Assembly: GCF_000716715.1 (NCBI RefSeq) | Contig: NZ_JNYJ01000001.1 | Location: 1 to 64,000 of the forward strand | Source of the DNA: Dactylosporangium aurantiacum | Lineage (GTDB): Bacteria; Actinomycetota; Actinomycetes; Mycobacteriales; Micromonosporaceae | Direction of reading: 5' to 3' | DNA length: 64,000 nt | In this document: positions 20,052-28,917 of the stretch, in pieces | How the letters are laid out: the number at the start of each line of letters is the position of its first letter | How positions within the stretch are numbered: the stretch's first letter is position 1 | Translations under genes and position numbers: made by a program | Notes under the pieces: generated by a model | Databases searched by the model: none | What the model saw: only the letters and a program-made list of their open reading frames with translations | Told to the model about the DNA's origin: nothing

Positions 20052-22889
20052 ATGAGCGAGGCAGTCACCGACGGAGCGGTCGACATCCCGCCCTACCGGT
20101 ACACGGCGGCGATGGCGGCGGACATCGAGGCGTGCTGGCAGGACTACTGGTCCGAGCACAGCACCTTCTACGCGCCGAACCCGGCTGGCCCGCTCAGCGA
20201 CCCGAGCCACCCGCGCGCCGGCGCGCCGAAGCTGTACGTGATGGACATGTTCCCGTACCCGTCCGGCTCCGGGCTGCACGTCGGCCACCCGCTGGGGTAC
20301 ATCGGCACCGACTGCTACACCAGGTACTTCCGCATGGCCGGCTACAACGTGCTGCACCCGATGGGGTTCGACGCGTTCGGCCTGCCCGCCGAGCAGTACG
20401 CGGTGCAGACCGGCACCCACCCGCGGATCACGACCGAGGCCAACGTCGAGCGGTACCGCGGCCAGCTGCGCCGTCTGGGCCTGGCCTACGACGACCGGCG
20501 CAGCGTCGCGACCACCGACACCGAGTTCTACCGCTGGACCCAGTGGATCTTCCTGAAGATCTTCAACTCGTGGTTCGACGCGGACGCGCAGAAGGCCCGT
20601 CCGATCGACGAGCTGATCGAGCAGTTCACCTCCGGCGCGCGCCCGACCCCCGACGGCCGGCCGTGGGCCGAGCTGACCCCGGTCGAGCGCCGCGAGCTGA
20701 TCGACGGGCACCGGCTGGCGTACATCTCCGAGGCGCCGGTCAACTGGTGCCCCGGCCTGGGCACGGTCCTGGCCAACGAGGAGGTCACCCCCGACGGTCG
20801 CAGCGAGCGCGGCAACTTCCCCGTCTTCAAGCGCAGCCTGCGGCAGTGGATGATGCGGATCACCACGTACGGTGACCGGCTGCTGGACGACCTGGACCGG
20901 CTGGACTGGCCGGAGAAGGTCAAGACCATGCAGCGCAACTGGATCGGCCGGTCCCGCGGCGCCCACGTCGACTTCGCCACCGACGGCGGCACACCCATCC
21001 GGGTGTTCACGACCCGCCCCGACACGCTGTTCGGCGCCACGTACATGGTGCTGGCCCCGGAGCACGAGCTGGTCTCGTCGCTGGTCCCGGCCGAGTGGCC
21101 GACCGGCATCCCGGCCGTCTGGACCGGCGGGCACGCCACCCCGGCCGAGGCGGTCGCCGCCTACCGGACCGCCGCCGCGGCGAAGACCGACGTGGAGCGC
21201 CAGGCCGACGCCAAGGAGAAGACCGGCGTCTTCACCGGCGCGTACGCCACCAACCCCGTCAACGGCGCCCGCATCCCGGTCTTCATCGCCGACTACGTGC
21301 TGGCCGGCTACGGCACCGGCGCGATCATGGCGGTGCCCGGCCAGGACGAGCGCGACTGGGCGTTCGCCGAGGTCTTCGACCTGCCGATCATCCGCACCGT
21401 GCAGCCGTCGGAGGGCTTCGAGGGCGGCGCCTTCACCGGCGACGGCCCGGCGATCAACTCGTCGTTCCTGGACGGCCTGGGCGTCACCGAGGCCAAGGCG
21501 AAGATCATCGACTGGCTGGAGGCCGAGGGCCACGGCGTCGGCGCCATCACCTACCGCCTGCGGGACTGGCTGTTCAGCCGGCAGCGGTACTGGGGCGAGC
21601 CGTTCCCGATCGTCTACGACGAGACCGGCCTGCCGGTCGCCCTGCCGGAGTCGATGCTGCCGGTCGAGCTGCCCGAGGTCGAGGACTTCTCGCCCCGCAC
21701 GTTCGACGTCGACGACGCCGACAGCATGCCCGAGACGCCGCTGTCGCGCGCCAAGGAATGGGTCGAGGTCACCCTGGACCTGGGCGACGGCCCCCGGCAG
21801 TACACCCGCGAGACCAACGTCATGCCCCAGTGGGCCGGCTCGTCCTGGTACGAGCTGCGCTACCTGGACCCGTCCAACCAGGACGAACTGGTCGCGGCCG
21901 ACAACGAGCGCTACTGGATGGGCCCCCAGCGCCCCGGCGACGTCGGCGGCGTCGACCTGTACGTCGGCGGCGTGGAGCACGCGGTGCTGCACCTGCTGTA
22001 CGCCCGCTTCTGGCACAAGGTCCTGTTCGACCTGGGCCACGTCAGCAGCGAGGAACCCTTCCGCAAGCTGTTCAACCAGGGCTACATCCAGGCGTACGCG
22101 TACACCGACTCGCGCGGCGTCTACGTGCCCGCCGAAGAGGTGGAGGAGCGCTCGCCCGGCCAGTTCTTCTACGGCGACGAGAAGGTCAAGCGCGAGTACG
22201 GCAAGATGGGCAAGTCGCTGAAGAACGTCGTCACCCCCGACGAGATGTGCGAGCGTTACGGCGCCGACACCTTCCGCGTCTACGAGATGTCGATGGGCCC
22301 GCTGGACGTGTCCCGCCCGTGGGACACCCGCGCGGTCGTCGGCGCCCAGCGCTTCCTGCAGCGCGTCTGGCGCCTGGTCGTCGACGAGCAGACCGACGCC
22401 ACCCGCGTCGTGGACACCCCCGTCGACGACGAGACCCGCCGCCTGCTGCACCGCGTCATCGACGGCGTCCGCGTCGACATCGAGGAGATGCGGTTCAACA
22501 CGGCGATCGCGAAGCTGATCGAGCTGACGAACCGGGTCACCCAGATCGCCTCGGCCGGCGCCCCCCGCGAGGTCGTCGACCCGCTGGTGCGCATGGTGTC
22601 GCCGTTCGCGCCGCACCTGGCCGAGGAGCTGTGGCAGCGGCTGGGCAACGACACGTCGATCGCCTACGCCGACTTCCCCGTCGCCGACCCCGCGTTCCTG
22701 GTCGCCGAATCGGTGAAGTACCCGGTGCAGGTCAACGGCAAGGTCCGCGGCACGTTCGAGATCGCCGCCGACGCGGGCGAGGACGCGGTCCGCGAGGCCG
22801 CCCTGGCCGAGGTCGCCACCCACCTGGCCGGCAAGACCCCGAAGAAGGTCATCGTCGTCCAGGGCCGCATGGTCTCGGTCGTCGTCTGA
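20052..22889 (+). CDS. leuS: Leucyl-tRNA synthetase
   Basis: A 945-residue class I synthetase that charges tRNA-Leu. The HIGH-type signature is HVGH (76-79) and the KMSKS loop reads KMGKS (718-722). The CP1 editing domain is seen between, with [19 protein letters not shown] and [18 protein letters not shown], the site that removes mischarged amino acids. The C-terminal anticodon-binding and small appended domains ([13 protein letters not shown]) are present. ATG at 20052 has GAGGAA upstream. It follows a leucine-type attenuator, so expression should rise when leucyl-tRNA is scarce. The 1.4-kb spacer after it is filled with repeats. Confidence 0.97.
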   Translation: MSEAVTDGAVDIPPYRYTAAMAADIEACWQDYWSEHSTFYAPNPAGPLSDPSHPRAGAPKLYVMDMFPYPSGSGLHVGHPLGYIGTDCYTRYFRMAGYNVLHPMGFDAFGLPAEQYAVQTGTHPRITTEANVERYRGQLRRLGLAYDDRRSVATTDTEFYRWTQWIFLKIFNSWFDADAQKARPIDELIEQFTSGARPTPDGRPWAELTPVERRELIDGHRLAYISEAPVNWCPGLGTVLANEEVTPDGRSERGNFPVFKRSLRQWMMRITTYGDRLLDDLDRLDWPEKVKTMQRNWIGRSRGAHVDFATDGGTPIRVFTTRPDTLFGATYMVLAPEHELVSSLVPAEWPTGIPAVWTGGHATPAEAVAAYRTAAAAKTDVERQADAKEKTGVFTGAYATNPVNGARIPVFIADYVLAGYGTGAIMAVPGQDERDWAFAEVFDLPIIRTVQPSEGFEGGAFTGDGPAINSSFLDGLGVTEAKAKIIDWLEAEGHGVGAITYRLRDWLFSRQRYWGEPFPIVYDETGLPVALPESMLPVELPEVEDFSPRTFDVDDADSMPETPLSRAKEWVEVTLDLGDGPRQYTRETNVMPQWAGSSWYELRYLDPSNQDELVAADNERYWMGPQRPGDVGGVDLYVGGVEHAVLHLLYARFWHKVLFDLGHVSSEEPFRKLFNQGYIQAYAYTDSRGVYVPAEEVEERSPGQFFYGDEKVKREYGKMGKSLKNVVTPDEMCERYGADTFRVYEMSMGPLDVSRPWDTRAVVGAQRFLQRVWRLVVDEQTDATRVVDTPVDDETRRLLHRVIDGVRVDIEEMRFNTAIAKLIELTNRVTQIASAGAPREVVDPLVRMVSPFAPHLAEELWQRLGNDTSIAYADFPVADPAFLVAESVKYPVQVNGKVRGTFEIAADAGEDAVREAALAEVATHLAGKTPKKVIVVQGRMVSVVV

Positions 22890-22937
22890 GCACCGCTTGC
22901 CCGGCTTGCTTGCTTGGCCGGCTTGCTTGCTTGCCCG

Positions 22938-22979
22938 CCTGCCGCTCACGCGCCGCATGTCCGGAGCGTGAGCGGCAGG
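22938..22979 (+). terminator. Hairpin after leuS
   Basis: Perfect 14-bp arms CCTGCCGCTCACGC (22938-22951) and GCGTGAGCGGCAGG (22966-22979) with a 14-base loop, 49 bases after the leuS stop. No T run. Confidence 0.65.
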
Positions 22980-23244
22980 TCACGCGACCTGAGATCAATT
23001 AGGTGGGTGGGGGTAAGGTGCTGGAAGAGGCCAGCCGGCGCCGGTCTGACCCGTTCCGCTGACTGTTCCGCTAACTGGACGGGCGCTGTCGCTCGACCGA
23101 TCTCCCGTCGCTGAGCGGGCTCGACCGATCTGTCGTCGCCTGACCGATCCTCCGTCGCCTGACGGGCGACGAGGTCCGTGTCCTGCGGTGCAGCGAACAT
23201 GCCGAGTGGGCGCGAGAAGGCACGTGACGACCGCGCGGCGTGGC

Positions 23245-23385
23245 GCGAGAAGGCAACCGCGCCGCGCGAAGCAACCGGGCGCCGCGAAGCAACCGGGCGC
23301 CGCGAAGCAGCTGGGCTGCGCGGAAGCAACCAGGCGCCGCGAAGTAGCCGGGCTGCGCGGAAGCAGCCGGCGGCGACGAGGTAGC
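23245..23385 (+). repeat. 18-bp direct repeat cluster
   Basis: About seven copies of GCGCCGCGAAGCAACCGG or close variants (GCTGCGCGGAAGCAACCAGG and similar). The first copies are nearly identical and the later ones drift. Confidence 0.8.
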
Positions 23386-23899
23386 CGCGCTGCGTGACGC
23401 GAGCGAGTTCGGCAGGCCGCCGACTTCGGCGGACGCCAACGCTGACGACGCCAACGCTGACTCGGCCACCGGCGGGACGATTCCCGCGCAAGCCTCGATG
23501 AAGGTCAGCCCTCGGTGAAGGTCAGCGAGCATCGATGAAGATCGGGACCCCGCGGTATGGGGTCGCCGGTGTGTCAGCTCGAGCGGCCAGTCCTCACAAC
23601 GGCGGGGTCGACGGGCTGCTCGAGGCCGTTCTCAGCCTCGAACCAGTCGGCACGGTCGAAGGTGCGGCCGCGCGCCGCAGCCCGTCTGGCCGAACAAGTA
23701 CGAGCCCGTCAGCAGGGCACGCCTCGTTCGATGTGATCCGCGTCCTTGGGCCCGGAAGTGCCGCGTGTTCGGCTCCGTTCTCACCCGCGCTTCGCGCGAC
23801 TCTGACCGAAGGCAGCGCCAAGAGGGCCCGGCGATGGAAGGCGTTGGCGCTGGACGGTGGCGGCGACCGGGCAGCCGACTGGGGAACGGCGACGGGCGG

Positions 23900-24160
23900 C
23901 ACCGGCCAGGCGGCGGCACCGGCCAGGCGGCGGCACCGGCCAGGCGGCGGCACCGGCCAGGCGGCGGCACCGGCCAGGCGGCGGCACCGGGCAGGCGGCG
24001 GCACCGGGCAGGCGGCGGCACCGGGCAGGCGGCGGCACCGGGCAGGCGGCGGCACCGGGCAGACGGCGGCACCGGGCAGACGGCGGCACCGGGCAGACGG
24101 CGGCACCGGGCAGACGGGCCAGACCGGCGGCACCGGCCAGACCGGCGGCACCGGTGACTC
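23900..24160 (+). repeat. 17-bp tandem array, 13 copies, followed by 18-bp variants
   Basis: The unit CACCGGCCAGGCGGCGG recurs at 23900, 23917, 23934, 23951 and 23968. It then changes to CACCGGGCAGGCGGCGG (23985-24036) and CACCGGGCAGACGGCGG (24053-24104). Two 18-bp units CACCGGCCAGACCGGCGG follow (near 24131 and 24149). The 17-bp period shifts the reading frame each copy, which argues against coding. The three sequence classes lie in blocks, a record of successive local expansions. Confidence 0.92.
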
Positions 24161-24277
24161 GCGAGAACGTGAGACGGTCAGGGAACCGCGACGGCGACGT
24201 TCGCCTGCGGAAACACCGACGAGGCACCTCGCTGCGGACGAATCCAGAGCAGTGAGATGCCTCGTCGGGTCGCGTGG

Positions 24278-24988
24278 CTACTTGAGGACCGCGGAGAGAC
24301 GTTCGTCGCGCAGGCGGGTCGGCCAGCGGTCGTCGATCGGCTCCATGGTCATGCCGGTCGCCCAGCGCAGCAGCAGGTCGGCGATGCCGGGGTTGCGGGC
24401 GAGGGCCGGGCCGTGGGAGTACGTGCCCAGGATGCGGCCGTGCCAGGCGCCCTCGGAGCGGCCGTCGTTGCCGATGCCGGCGGTGACCCTGGCCAGGGGG
24501 CGGACGCCGGGGCCCAGGTGGGTGCGGCCGCCGTGGTTCTCGAAGCCGGTGAGGGTCGGCAGGCCCAGCGCCGGGTCGACCTCGCCGGCCAGTTCGCCGA
24601 CGGCGCGGGTCTCGCCGCGGTCGGAGTCCAGGTCGAGCAGGCCCAGGCCGGCGCACTTGGCGCCCTTCGCGTAGAAGGAGTTGCCCATCAGCTGGTAGCC
24701 GGCGCAGACGGAGAAGACGGTGGCGCCGTGGTCGACGGCGCGGCGCAGGCCGCCGTCGGCGATGAGCCGCTGCGCGGCCAGGGCCTGGGGGCCGTCCTCG
24801 CCGCCGCCGATGAGGTAGATGTCGCCGTCGGCGGGGACCGCCTGGTCGGCGCGGACCTCGGCGCACTCGACCGGCAGGCCGCGCAGGTCGGCCCGGCGGG
24901 CGAGGATGAGCAGGTTGCCCCGGTCGCCGTAGGTGGACAGCAGGTCCGGGTACAGCCAGATCAGGCGCAGGCGCGACTCAGTTGACAC
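24278..24988 (-). CDS. gatD: Lipid II isoglutaminyl synthase, glutaminase subunit GatD
   Basis: A 236-residue class I glutamine amidotransferase of the CobB/CobQ type. It supplies ammonia to MurT to amidate the second-residue D-glutamate of lipid II. The nucleophile is Cys95 in VFSVCAGYQL and the catalytic His is His192 in GTYSHGPALARNP. IWLYPDLLSTYGDRGN at the N-terminus is characteristic. The GTG start at 24988 lies inside the murT 3' end (11-base overlap), so the subunits are co-translated. The operon is divergent from the dcw cluster. Confidence 0.93.
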   Translation of the reverse strand: MSTESRLRLIWLYPDLLSTYGDRGNLLILARRADLRGLPVECAEVRADQAVPADGDIYLIGGGEDGPQALAAQRLIADGGLRRAVDHGATVFSVCAGYQLMGNSFYAKGAKCAGLGLLDLDSDRGETRAVGELAGEVDPALGLPTLTGFENHGGRTHLGPGVRPLARVTAGIGNDGRSEGAWHGRILGTYSHGPALARNPGIADLLLRWATGMTMEPIDDRWPTRLRDERLSAVLK

Positions 24989-26222
24989 GGTCCAGCTCCG
25001 CTCTGATGTCCTGGAATGCGGTGTAGTTGGCGATGACCTCGAGCCGGCCCGGCGGCACCAGGGTCAGCGCCTGCGCGAAGGATTTCACGTGCTCGAACGG
25101 CACCTCGTTGACCTCGAGCCGGACCGCGAGGTCCATGGCCCGGTCGCCGGTGACGAGGACCCGCCGGCCGCGCAGCGAGGAGAAGTCCACGTCGTAGAGC
25201 CACGAGGTGTCCAGCCCGTCGGGGTCGCGGGCGTTGATGGACAGCAGGGTCGGCACGTCGTCGGCCATGTCGAAGGCTTCCAGCCAACCGGCCGGGTTCT
25301 TCGACAGCAGCAGCCGTACGGTCCGGCCGTCGCGCTCCACGACCGCGTACCGCCCGGCGATGGAGGCGACCTTCGCCAGCTCCGGCACCGCCTTGGCCGG
25401 GGGCACGCCGAAGTGGGCGGCCACGGCGAGCGCGGTCGCGGCGTTGGCGCGGTTGACCCGGCCGGGCAGCTGCAGCTCGATGTGGTGGTAGGTGCCGGTG
25501 TTGTCCACGACCCCGTCGCCGGAGACCGCCCAGTGCGGCACGGGCCGGCTGAGGTTGCCCGCCACGCAGGCCCACTGGTCGCCGTTGCGCTCGATCGAGG
25601 CGCCGCACTCGGGGCACACCCACGAGTCGTCGTGGAAGCGCTGGCCGGCGGCGACCCAGGTGACGCTCGTGCCGGTGGCGACGGCCTTGTTCGCCGCCCA
25701 CACCACCATCGGGTCGTCGGCGTTGGCGACGATGTGCAGGTCGCGGCCGGGCAGCGCGTCGCGCCACAGGGCCGCCATCATCGCGACCTCCTTGGCCCGG
25801 TCCAGCTGGTCGCGGCTGAGGTTGAGCAGCGCGACGACCTTCGGGTGGGTCGCGTCGAGGACCTGCTTGAGGTAGTGCTCGTCGACCTCGAGCACCGCGT
25901 ACGGCGTCGCGCCGGCCTTCGCCAGGGCGGACGTGTGCCCGGTGGGCATGTTGGCGCCGAGGCTGTTGGTGGCGACGTCGCCGAGCACGCCCATGGCGGC
26001 GGCGGTGAGCCGGGTGGTGGTCGTCTTGCCGTTGGTGCCGGAGATCAGGGCGATCGCCCGGCCGGCCGCGAGCTCGGCGAGGAGGTTGGGGTCGACCATC
26101 AGGGCGATGCGGCCGCCGATGACGGAGCCGTCACCCCGGCCGGTGGCACGGGACAGTGCGGCAGCGCCGCGCGACAACGATGTGGCGAGCTTCGCCCGCA
26201 TCGGGAGCTTGTGGTCCGTCAT
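24978..26222 (-). CDS. murT: Lipid II isoglutaminyl synthase, ligase subunit MurT
   Basis: A 414-residue Mur-ligase-fold protein that activates the D-glutamate carboxylate of lipid II for amidation. The P-loop is SGTNGKTTTT (61-70), followed by ATNSLGANMPTG and a conserved LNLSRDQLDR. An inserted zinc-ribbon-like segment has Cys203, Cys206 and Cys219, but the expected fourth Cys is absent. The C-terminal DUF1727 domain contains LLLSKNPAGWLEA. ATG at 26222 has GGAAGTGAG just upstream. Amidation affects crosslinking and is essential in mycobacteria. MraZ-type repeats lie upstream. Confidence 0.94.
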   Translation of the reverse strand: MTDHKLPMRAKLATSLSRGAAALSRATGRGDGSVIGGRIALMVDPNLLAELAAGRAIALISGTNGKTTTTRLTAAAMGVLGDVATNSLGANMPTGHTSALAKAGATPYAVLEVDEHYLKQVLDATHPKVVALLNLSRDQLDRAKEVAMMAALWRDALPGRDLHIVANADDPMVVWAANKAVATGTSVTWVAAGQRFHDDSWVCPECGASIERNGDQWACVAGNLSRPVPHWAVSGDGVVDNTGTYHHIELQLPGRVNRANAATALAVAAHFGVPPAKAVPELAKVASIAGRYAVVERDGRTVRLLLSKNPAGWLEAFDMADDVPTLLSINARDPDGLDTSWLYDVDFSSLRGRRVLVTGDRAMDLAVRLEVNEVPFEHVKSFAQALTLVPPGRLEVIANYTAFQDIRAELDRVN

Positions 26223-26254
26223 CTCACTTCCACGGTCGTCCGGCGATGCGCCAG

Positions 26255-26284
26255 AGGTTACCTGCCGCCGTTGGACGTGCCCAA
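26255..26284 (-). promoter_or_regulatory. Candidate murT-gatD promoter
   Basis: On the minus strand, TTGGGC (26284-26279), 18-base spacer, TAACCT (26260-26255). The predicted start gives a leader of about 26 bases. An ATGGAGC word overlaps the next bases upstream (26292-26286). Confidence 0.4.
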
Positions 26285-26327
26285 CGCTCCATCGGACACG
26301 CGTCACCCCGCTGGTCGTCCCAGAACG

Positions 26328-26343
26328 CTCCACTTCCCTCCAC
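26328..26343 (-). promoter_or_regulatory. MraZ-type GTGGAG repeat pair upstream of murT
   Basis: Two GTGGAG words on the minus strand (26343-26338 and 26333-26328), exactly 10 bp apart. The 17-base word GGTGGAGGGAAGTGGAG here is identical to that in the mraZ promoter but inverted. Confidence 0.6.
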
Positions 26344-26464
26344 CATCGGCCGGACGGACCTTAACGGAGCCATAAACGGACGGCGAAGACCGCCTGTATA
26401 AACCTTTTGTCCGGATTGGTGGCCCGCCCCGACGACCGTCCGGGTGACGGGGGCCCCGAACGCC

Positions 26465-26480
26465 CTCCACCGCTCTCCAC
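26465..26480 (-). promoter_or_regulatory. Second inverted GTGGAG repeat pair
   Basis: GTGGAG at 26480-26475 and 26470-26465 on the minus strand, again 10 bp apart and followed by GGCGTTC, much like the pair at 26328-26343. Confidence 0.5.
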
Positions 26481-26536
26481 CCCGTCTGACGTGGGATTTC
26501 TTCATGCGCGCCGATGTCACTTCCGGTGTTTTCTCG

Positions 26537-26568
26537 TTGACGGTGGAGGGAAGTGGAGTACAGTGGAG
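26537..26568 (+). promoter_or_regulatory. mraZ/dcw promoter with three phased MraZ boxes
   Basis: TTGACG (26537-26542), 16-base spacer, TACAGT (26559-26564). Three GTGGAG words at 26543, 26553 and 26563 are spaced exactly 10 bp and fill the spacer and -10. MraZ is known to bind 10-bp phased TGGGN-type direct repeats in its own promoter, so autoregulation is expected here. Confidence 0.8.
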
Positions 26569-26638
26569 CGCGATGGCGGAGCCGGGGGGCTCGGCCGGCC
26601 CCGGGGGGACCGTTCGCGGTGGGAAGGGGTGGATGTCG

Positions 26639-27070
26639 ATGTTTCTCGGCACCCACACTCCCCGCCTGGACGACAAGGGCCGGTTGATCCTGCCGGCCAA
26701 GTTTCGGGACGAGCTGGCGGGAGGTGTCGTGATCACCAAAGGGCAGGAGCGCTGCCTGTACGTGTTTCCCGGCGCCGAGTTCGGCCGGATCGCCGAGCAG
26801 CTTCGCGCGACACCGATGACCCACAAGGCCGCCCGGGCCTACAGCCGGGTGTTCTTCGCCAGTGCGCACGACGAGGTTCCCGACCGTCAGGGTCGGGTCA
26901 CCATCCCGCAGCATCTCCGCGAGTATGCCGGGCTGGACCGCGAGCTCGTCGTGATCGGCGCGAGCACCAGGGTCGAGATCTGGGACCGCCAGGCATGGGA
27001 CACCTACCTCGCCGAAAGCGAAGACGACTTCGCCGGCATCGAGGAGGGGGTGCTGCCGGGCGGGCTGTGA
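26639..27070 (+). CDS. mraZ: Transcriptional regulator MraZ
   Basis: A 143-residue AbrB-like DNA-binding protein that heads the division and cell-wall cluster and binds its own promoter. Two MraZ repeats are visible: the first with [22 protein letters not shown], the second with [20 protein letters not shown]. Each carries the DxxGR loop that contacts DNA in the ring-shaped oligomer. Of two in-frame ATGs, 26639 is preferred: it gives the usual MFLGTHTPR start and lies 9 bases from GGGAAGGGG. The 5' leader is about 65 bases. A 265-base gap separates it from rsmH. Confidence 0.95.
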   Translation: MFLGTHTPRLDDKGRLILPAKFRDELAGGVVITKGQERCLYVFPGAEFGRIAEQLRATPMTHKAARAYSRVFFASAHDEVPDRQGRVTIPQHLREYAGLDRELVVIGASTRVEIWDRQAWDTYLAESEDDFAGIEEGVLPGGL

Positions 27071-27335
27071 GGTCCATCTGCAGACACCAGTCGACCGCCG
27101 TGCCGCGAGCTCTCCAGCCGCTCCAAGGTCCTGACGCCACTTCCCCGGCGCCAGGGCGGAGTGGGCGGATGGGGAGCTGGCGGTACGGCGCTCGTGCACT
27201 ACCGCCCCGCCGGAAACACGCCCGACGACGACCCGTGCAGCAGGACGTGAATCACGTTTCAGCTCAGCGGCGCACAGGGAACAGCAACGTTCAGCACGAC
27301 GGCGGGCGCGAACCCGCCGCGGTAGGGGGTCGACG

Positions 27336-28322
27336 ATGGGGGAGCGGGACATTCACGTTCCCGTGCTGCTCGAGCGCTGTCTCGAGCTGCTCGCCCCGGC
27401 GTTGGACCGCCCCGGCGCGCTGCACCTGGACGCCACGCTCGGCCTCGGCGGTCACGCCGAAGCCGTGCTCCTGGCGCATCCGCGGGTGCGGCTGCTCGGG
27501 CTGGACCGCGACACCCAGGCACTGCGGCTGGCCGGGGAGCGGCTGGCACCGTTCGCCGACCGGACCCGTCTCGTGCACGCCGTCTACGACGAGCTCGGCG
27601 ACGTGCTGGACGGCGAAGGGATCGACGGCGCGCTGTTCGACCTGGGGGTGTCCTCGATGCAGCTCGACGACGCCGACCGTGGGTTCGCCTACGCCCAGGA
27701 CGCACCGCTGGACATGCGCATGGACCAGACCCGCGGCGTCACCGCGGCCGAGGTGGTCAACACCTACAGCCACGGCGACCTCGCCAGGGTCCTGCGCGTG
27801 TACGGGGAGGAGAAGTTCGCCTCCCGGATCGCGCAGGCGATCCTGCGGGAACGCGCCAAGGGCGAGCTGAACTCGTCGGCCAGGCTGGCCGAGCTGGTCC
27901 GGGACTCGATCCCGGCACCGGCCCGGCGCACCGGCGGGCACCCGGCCAAACGCACGTTCCAGGCGCTGCGGATCGAGGTCAACGGCGAGCTGGCCGTGCT
28001 CGAGCGGGCGCTGCCGGCGGCGCTGGACGCGCTCAAGCCGGGCGGGCGGATGGTCGTGCTGTCCTACCACTCGCTCGAGGACCGCCTGGTCAAGCAGGCG
28101 ATCGCCGGGCGGGCCCGCTCCAGCGCGCCGGTCGAGCTGCCGTTCGAACCGCCCGGCAGCGAGCCGGAGCTGAAGGTACTGACCAGGGGAGCCGAGCTCC
28201 CCGACGCGGCCGAGGTGGCGGCCAACCCGCGGGCGGCGTCCGTGCGGCTCAGAGCCGTGGAGCGCAGGCCGTCCGCGGACCGCAGGCAGCAGCAACAGGC
28301 ACAACCTCTGGGGGAGGTGTGA
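27336..28322 (+). CDS. rsmH: 16S rRNA (cytosine-1402-N4) methyltransferase RsmH (MraW)
   Basis: A 328-residue SAM-dependent enzyme that methylates C1402 of 16S r[16 protein letters not shown] opens the protein, [15 protein letters not shown] (31-45) is motif [19 protein letters not shown] and [11 protein letters not shown] are family signatures, and [12 protein letters not shown] lies near the C-terminus. AGGGGG precedes the ATG by about 6 bases. The 265 bases upstream carry no gene; they contain short inverted repeats only. One base separates it from ftsL. Confidence 0.95.
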   Translation: MGERDIHVPVLLERCLELLAPALDRPGALHLDATLGLGGHAEAVLLAHPRVRLLGLDRDTQALRLAGERLAPFADRTRLVHAVYDELGDVLDGEGIDGALFDLGVSSMQLDDADRGFAYAQDAPLDMRMDQTRGVTAAEVVNTYSHGDLARVLRVYGEEKFASRIAQAILRERAKGELNSSARLAELVRDSIPAPARRTGGHPAKRTFQALRIEVNGELAVLERALPAALDALKPGGRMVVLSYHSLEDRLVKQAIAGRARSSAPVELPFEPPGSEPELKVLTRGAELPDAAEVAANPRAASVRLRAVERRPSADRRQQQQAQPLGEV

Positions 28323-28323
28323 G

Positions 28324-28875
28324 ATGAACGTGACGACACTGCCGGCCGACCGGCCGCGCAGGACTCAGCAGGGAGCATCGCGGTCGGGGGGCCGGACCAC
28401 GGCGCACCGGGCTGAGCAGCACGACGACGCCCCGACCATCGGCGCGACGGCGCTCCAGCCGGAGCGGGGGACCACCGAGCCGGCACCGCAGCGCAAGCCC
28501 GACAGCAGGCCGGACAGCAGACCGGGCCGCGACGGGCAGCGGCCGAAGCTGCGGGTGGCACCGCCGGCGCCCGTCAGCGCACCCCGCGCGCCGTTCGTGG
28601 CGCTGGTACTGGCACTCGTGCTCCTCGGCGTGATCGGCATCCTCGTGCTCAACACGCGGATCGCCGAGAACGCGTTCAAGCTCGACGCGCTCAGGACGAA
28701 GCAGAGCACCCTCGACCGTGACGAGGAGCGGCTGCGCAGCGACCTGGCCAACAAGGAGTCCCCGGTGACGCTCGCGTCGCGGGCGAAGCAGCTGGGCCTC
28801 GTGCCGTCGCGCACGCCGGCCTTCCTGCTGCTGCCGGACGGGACCAAGCTCGAGATGCCTGGCCCGGGCAAGTAA
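28324..28875 (+). CDS. ftsL: FtsL-like division protein
   Basis: A 183-residue bitopic protein. An 88-residue cytosolic N-terminus rich in Arg, Pro and Gln is followed by one membrane helix (91-109) and an extracytoplasmic coiled coil (about 112-145: KLDALRTKQSTLDRDEERLRSDL) ending in LGLVPSRTPAFLLL. This matches the FtsL/DivIC layout of a septal scaffold that works with FtsQ and FtsB. Position between rsmH and ftsI decides the name; the sequence family is poorly conserved. GGAGGTGTGAG is the ribosome site. Confidence 0.82.
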   Translation: MNVTTLPADRPRRTQQGASRSGGRTTAHRAEQHDDAPTIGATALQPERGTTEPAPQRKPDSRPDSRPGRDGQRPKLRVAPPAPVSAPRAPFVALVLALVLLGVIGILVLNTRIAENAFKLDALRTKQSTLDRDEERLRSDLANKESPVTLASRAKQLGLVPSRTPAFLLLPDGTKLEMPGPGK

Positions 28876-28917
28876 GCACCGGCAGGCGCCAACTCAACAA
28901 CGGGAAGTTGCAGGACG

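Larger units (their letters stand above)
22890..24277. other. 1.39-kb repeat-filled spacer between leuS and gatD, no gene seen
   Basis: This is the longest non-coding stretch. In order: twin GGCTTGCTTGCTT repeats (22907-22935), a terminator-like hairpin, GACCGATC-type repeats (23090-23165), an 18-bp repeat cluster (23245-23385), about 500 bases without obvious structure, and the 17-bp tandem array (23900-24160). Open frames in it encode only repeat-driven Arg/Gly/Pro sequence in several frames at once, so I do not call a gene. It separates two convergent operons. Confidence 0.65.

Noticed and set aside
23900..24160. CRISPR array
   Set aside because: Units are contiguous with no unique spacers and no cas genes are near.
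23535..24674. Long open frame through the 17-bp array
   Set aside because: The 17-bp period rotates the frame, several frames on both strands are open at once, and it would run antisense into gatD.
27071..27335. Additional MraZ boxes in GTGGGCGGATGGGGAG between mraZ and rsmH
   Set aside because: The words are not at 10-bp spacing and no promoter is associated.
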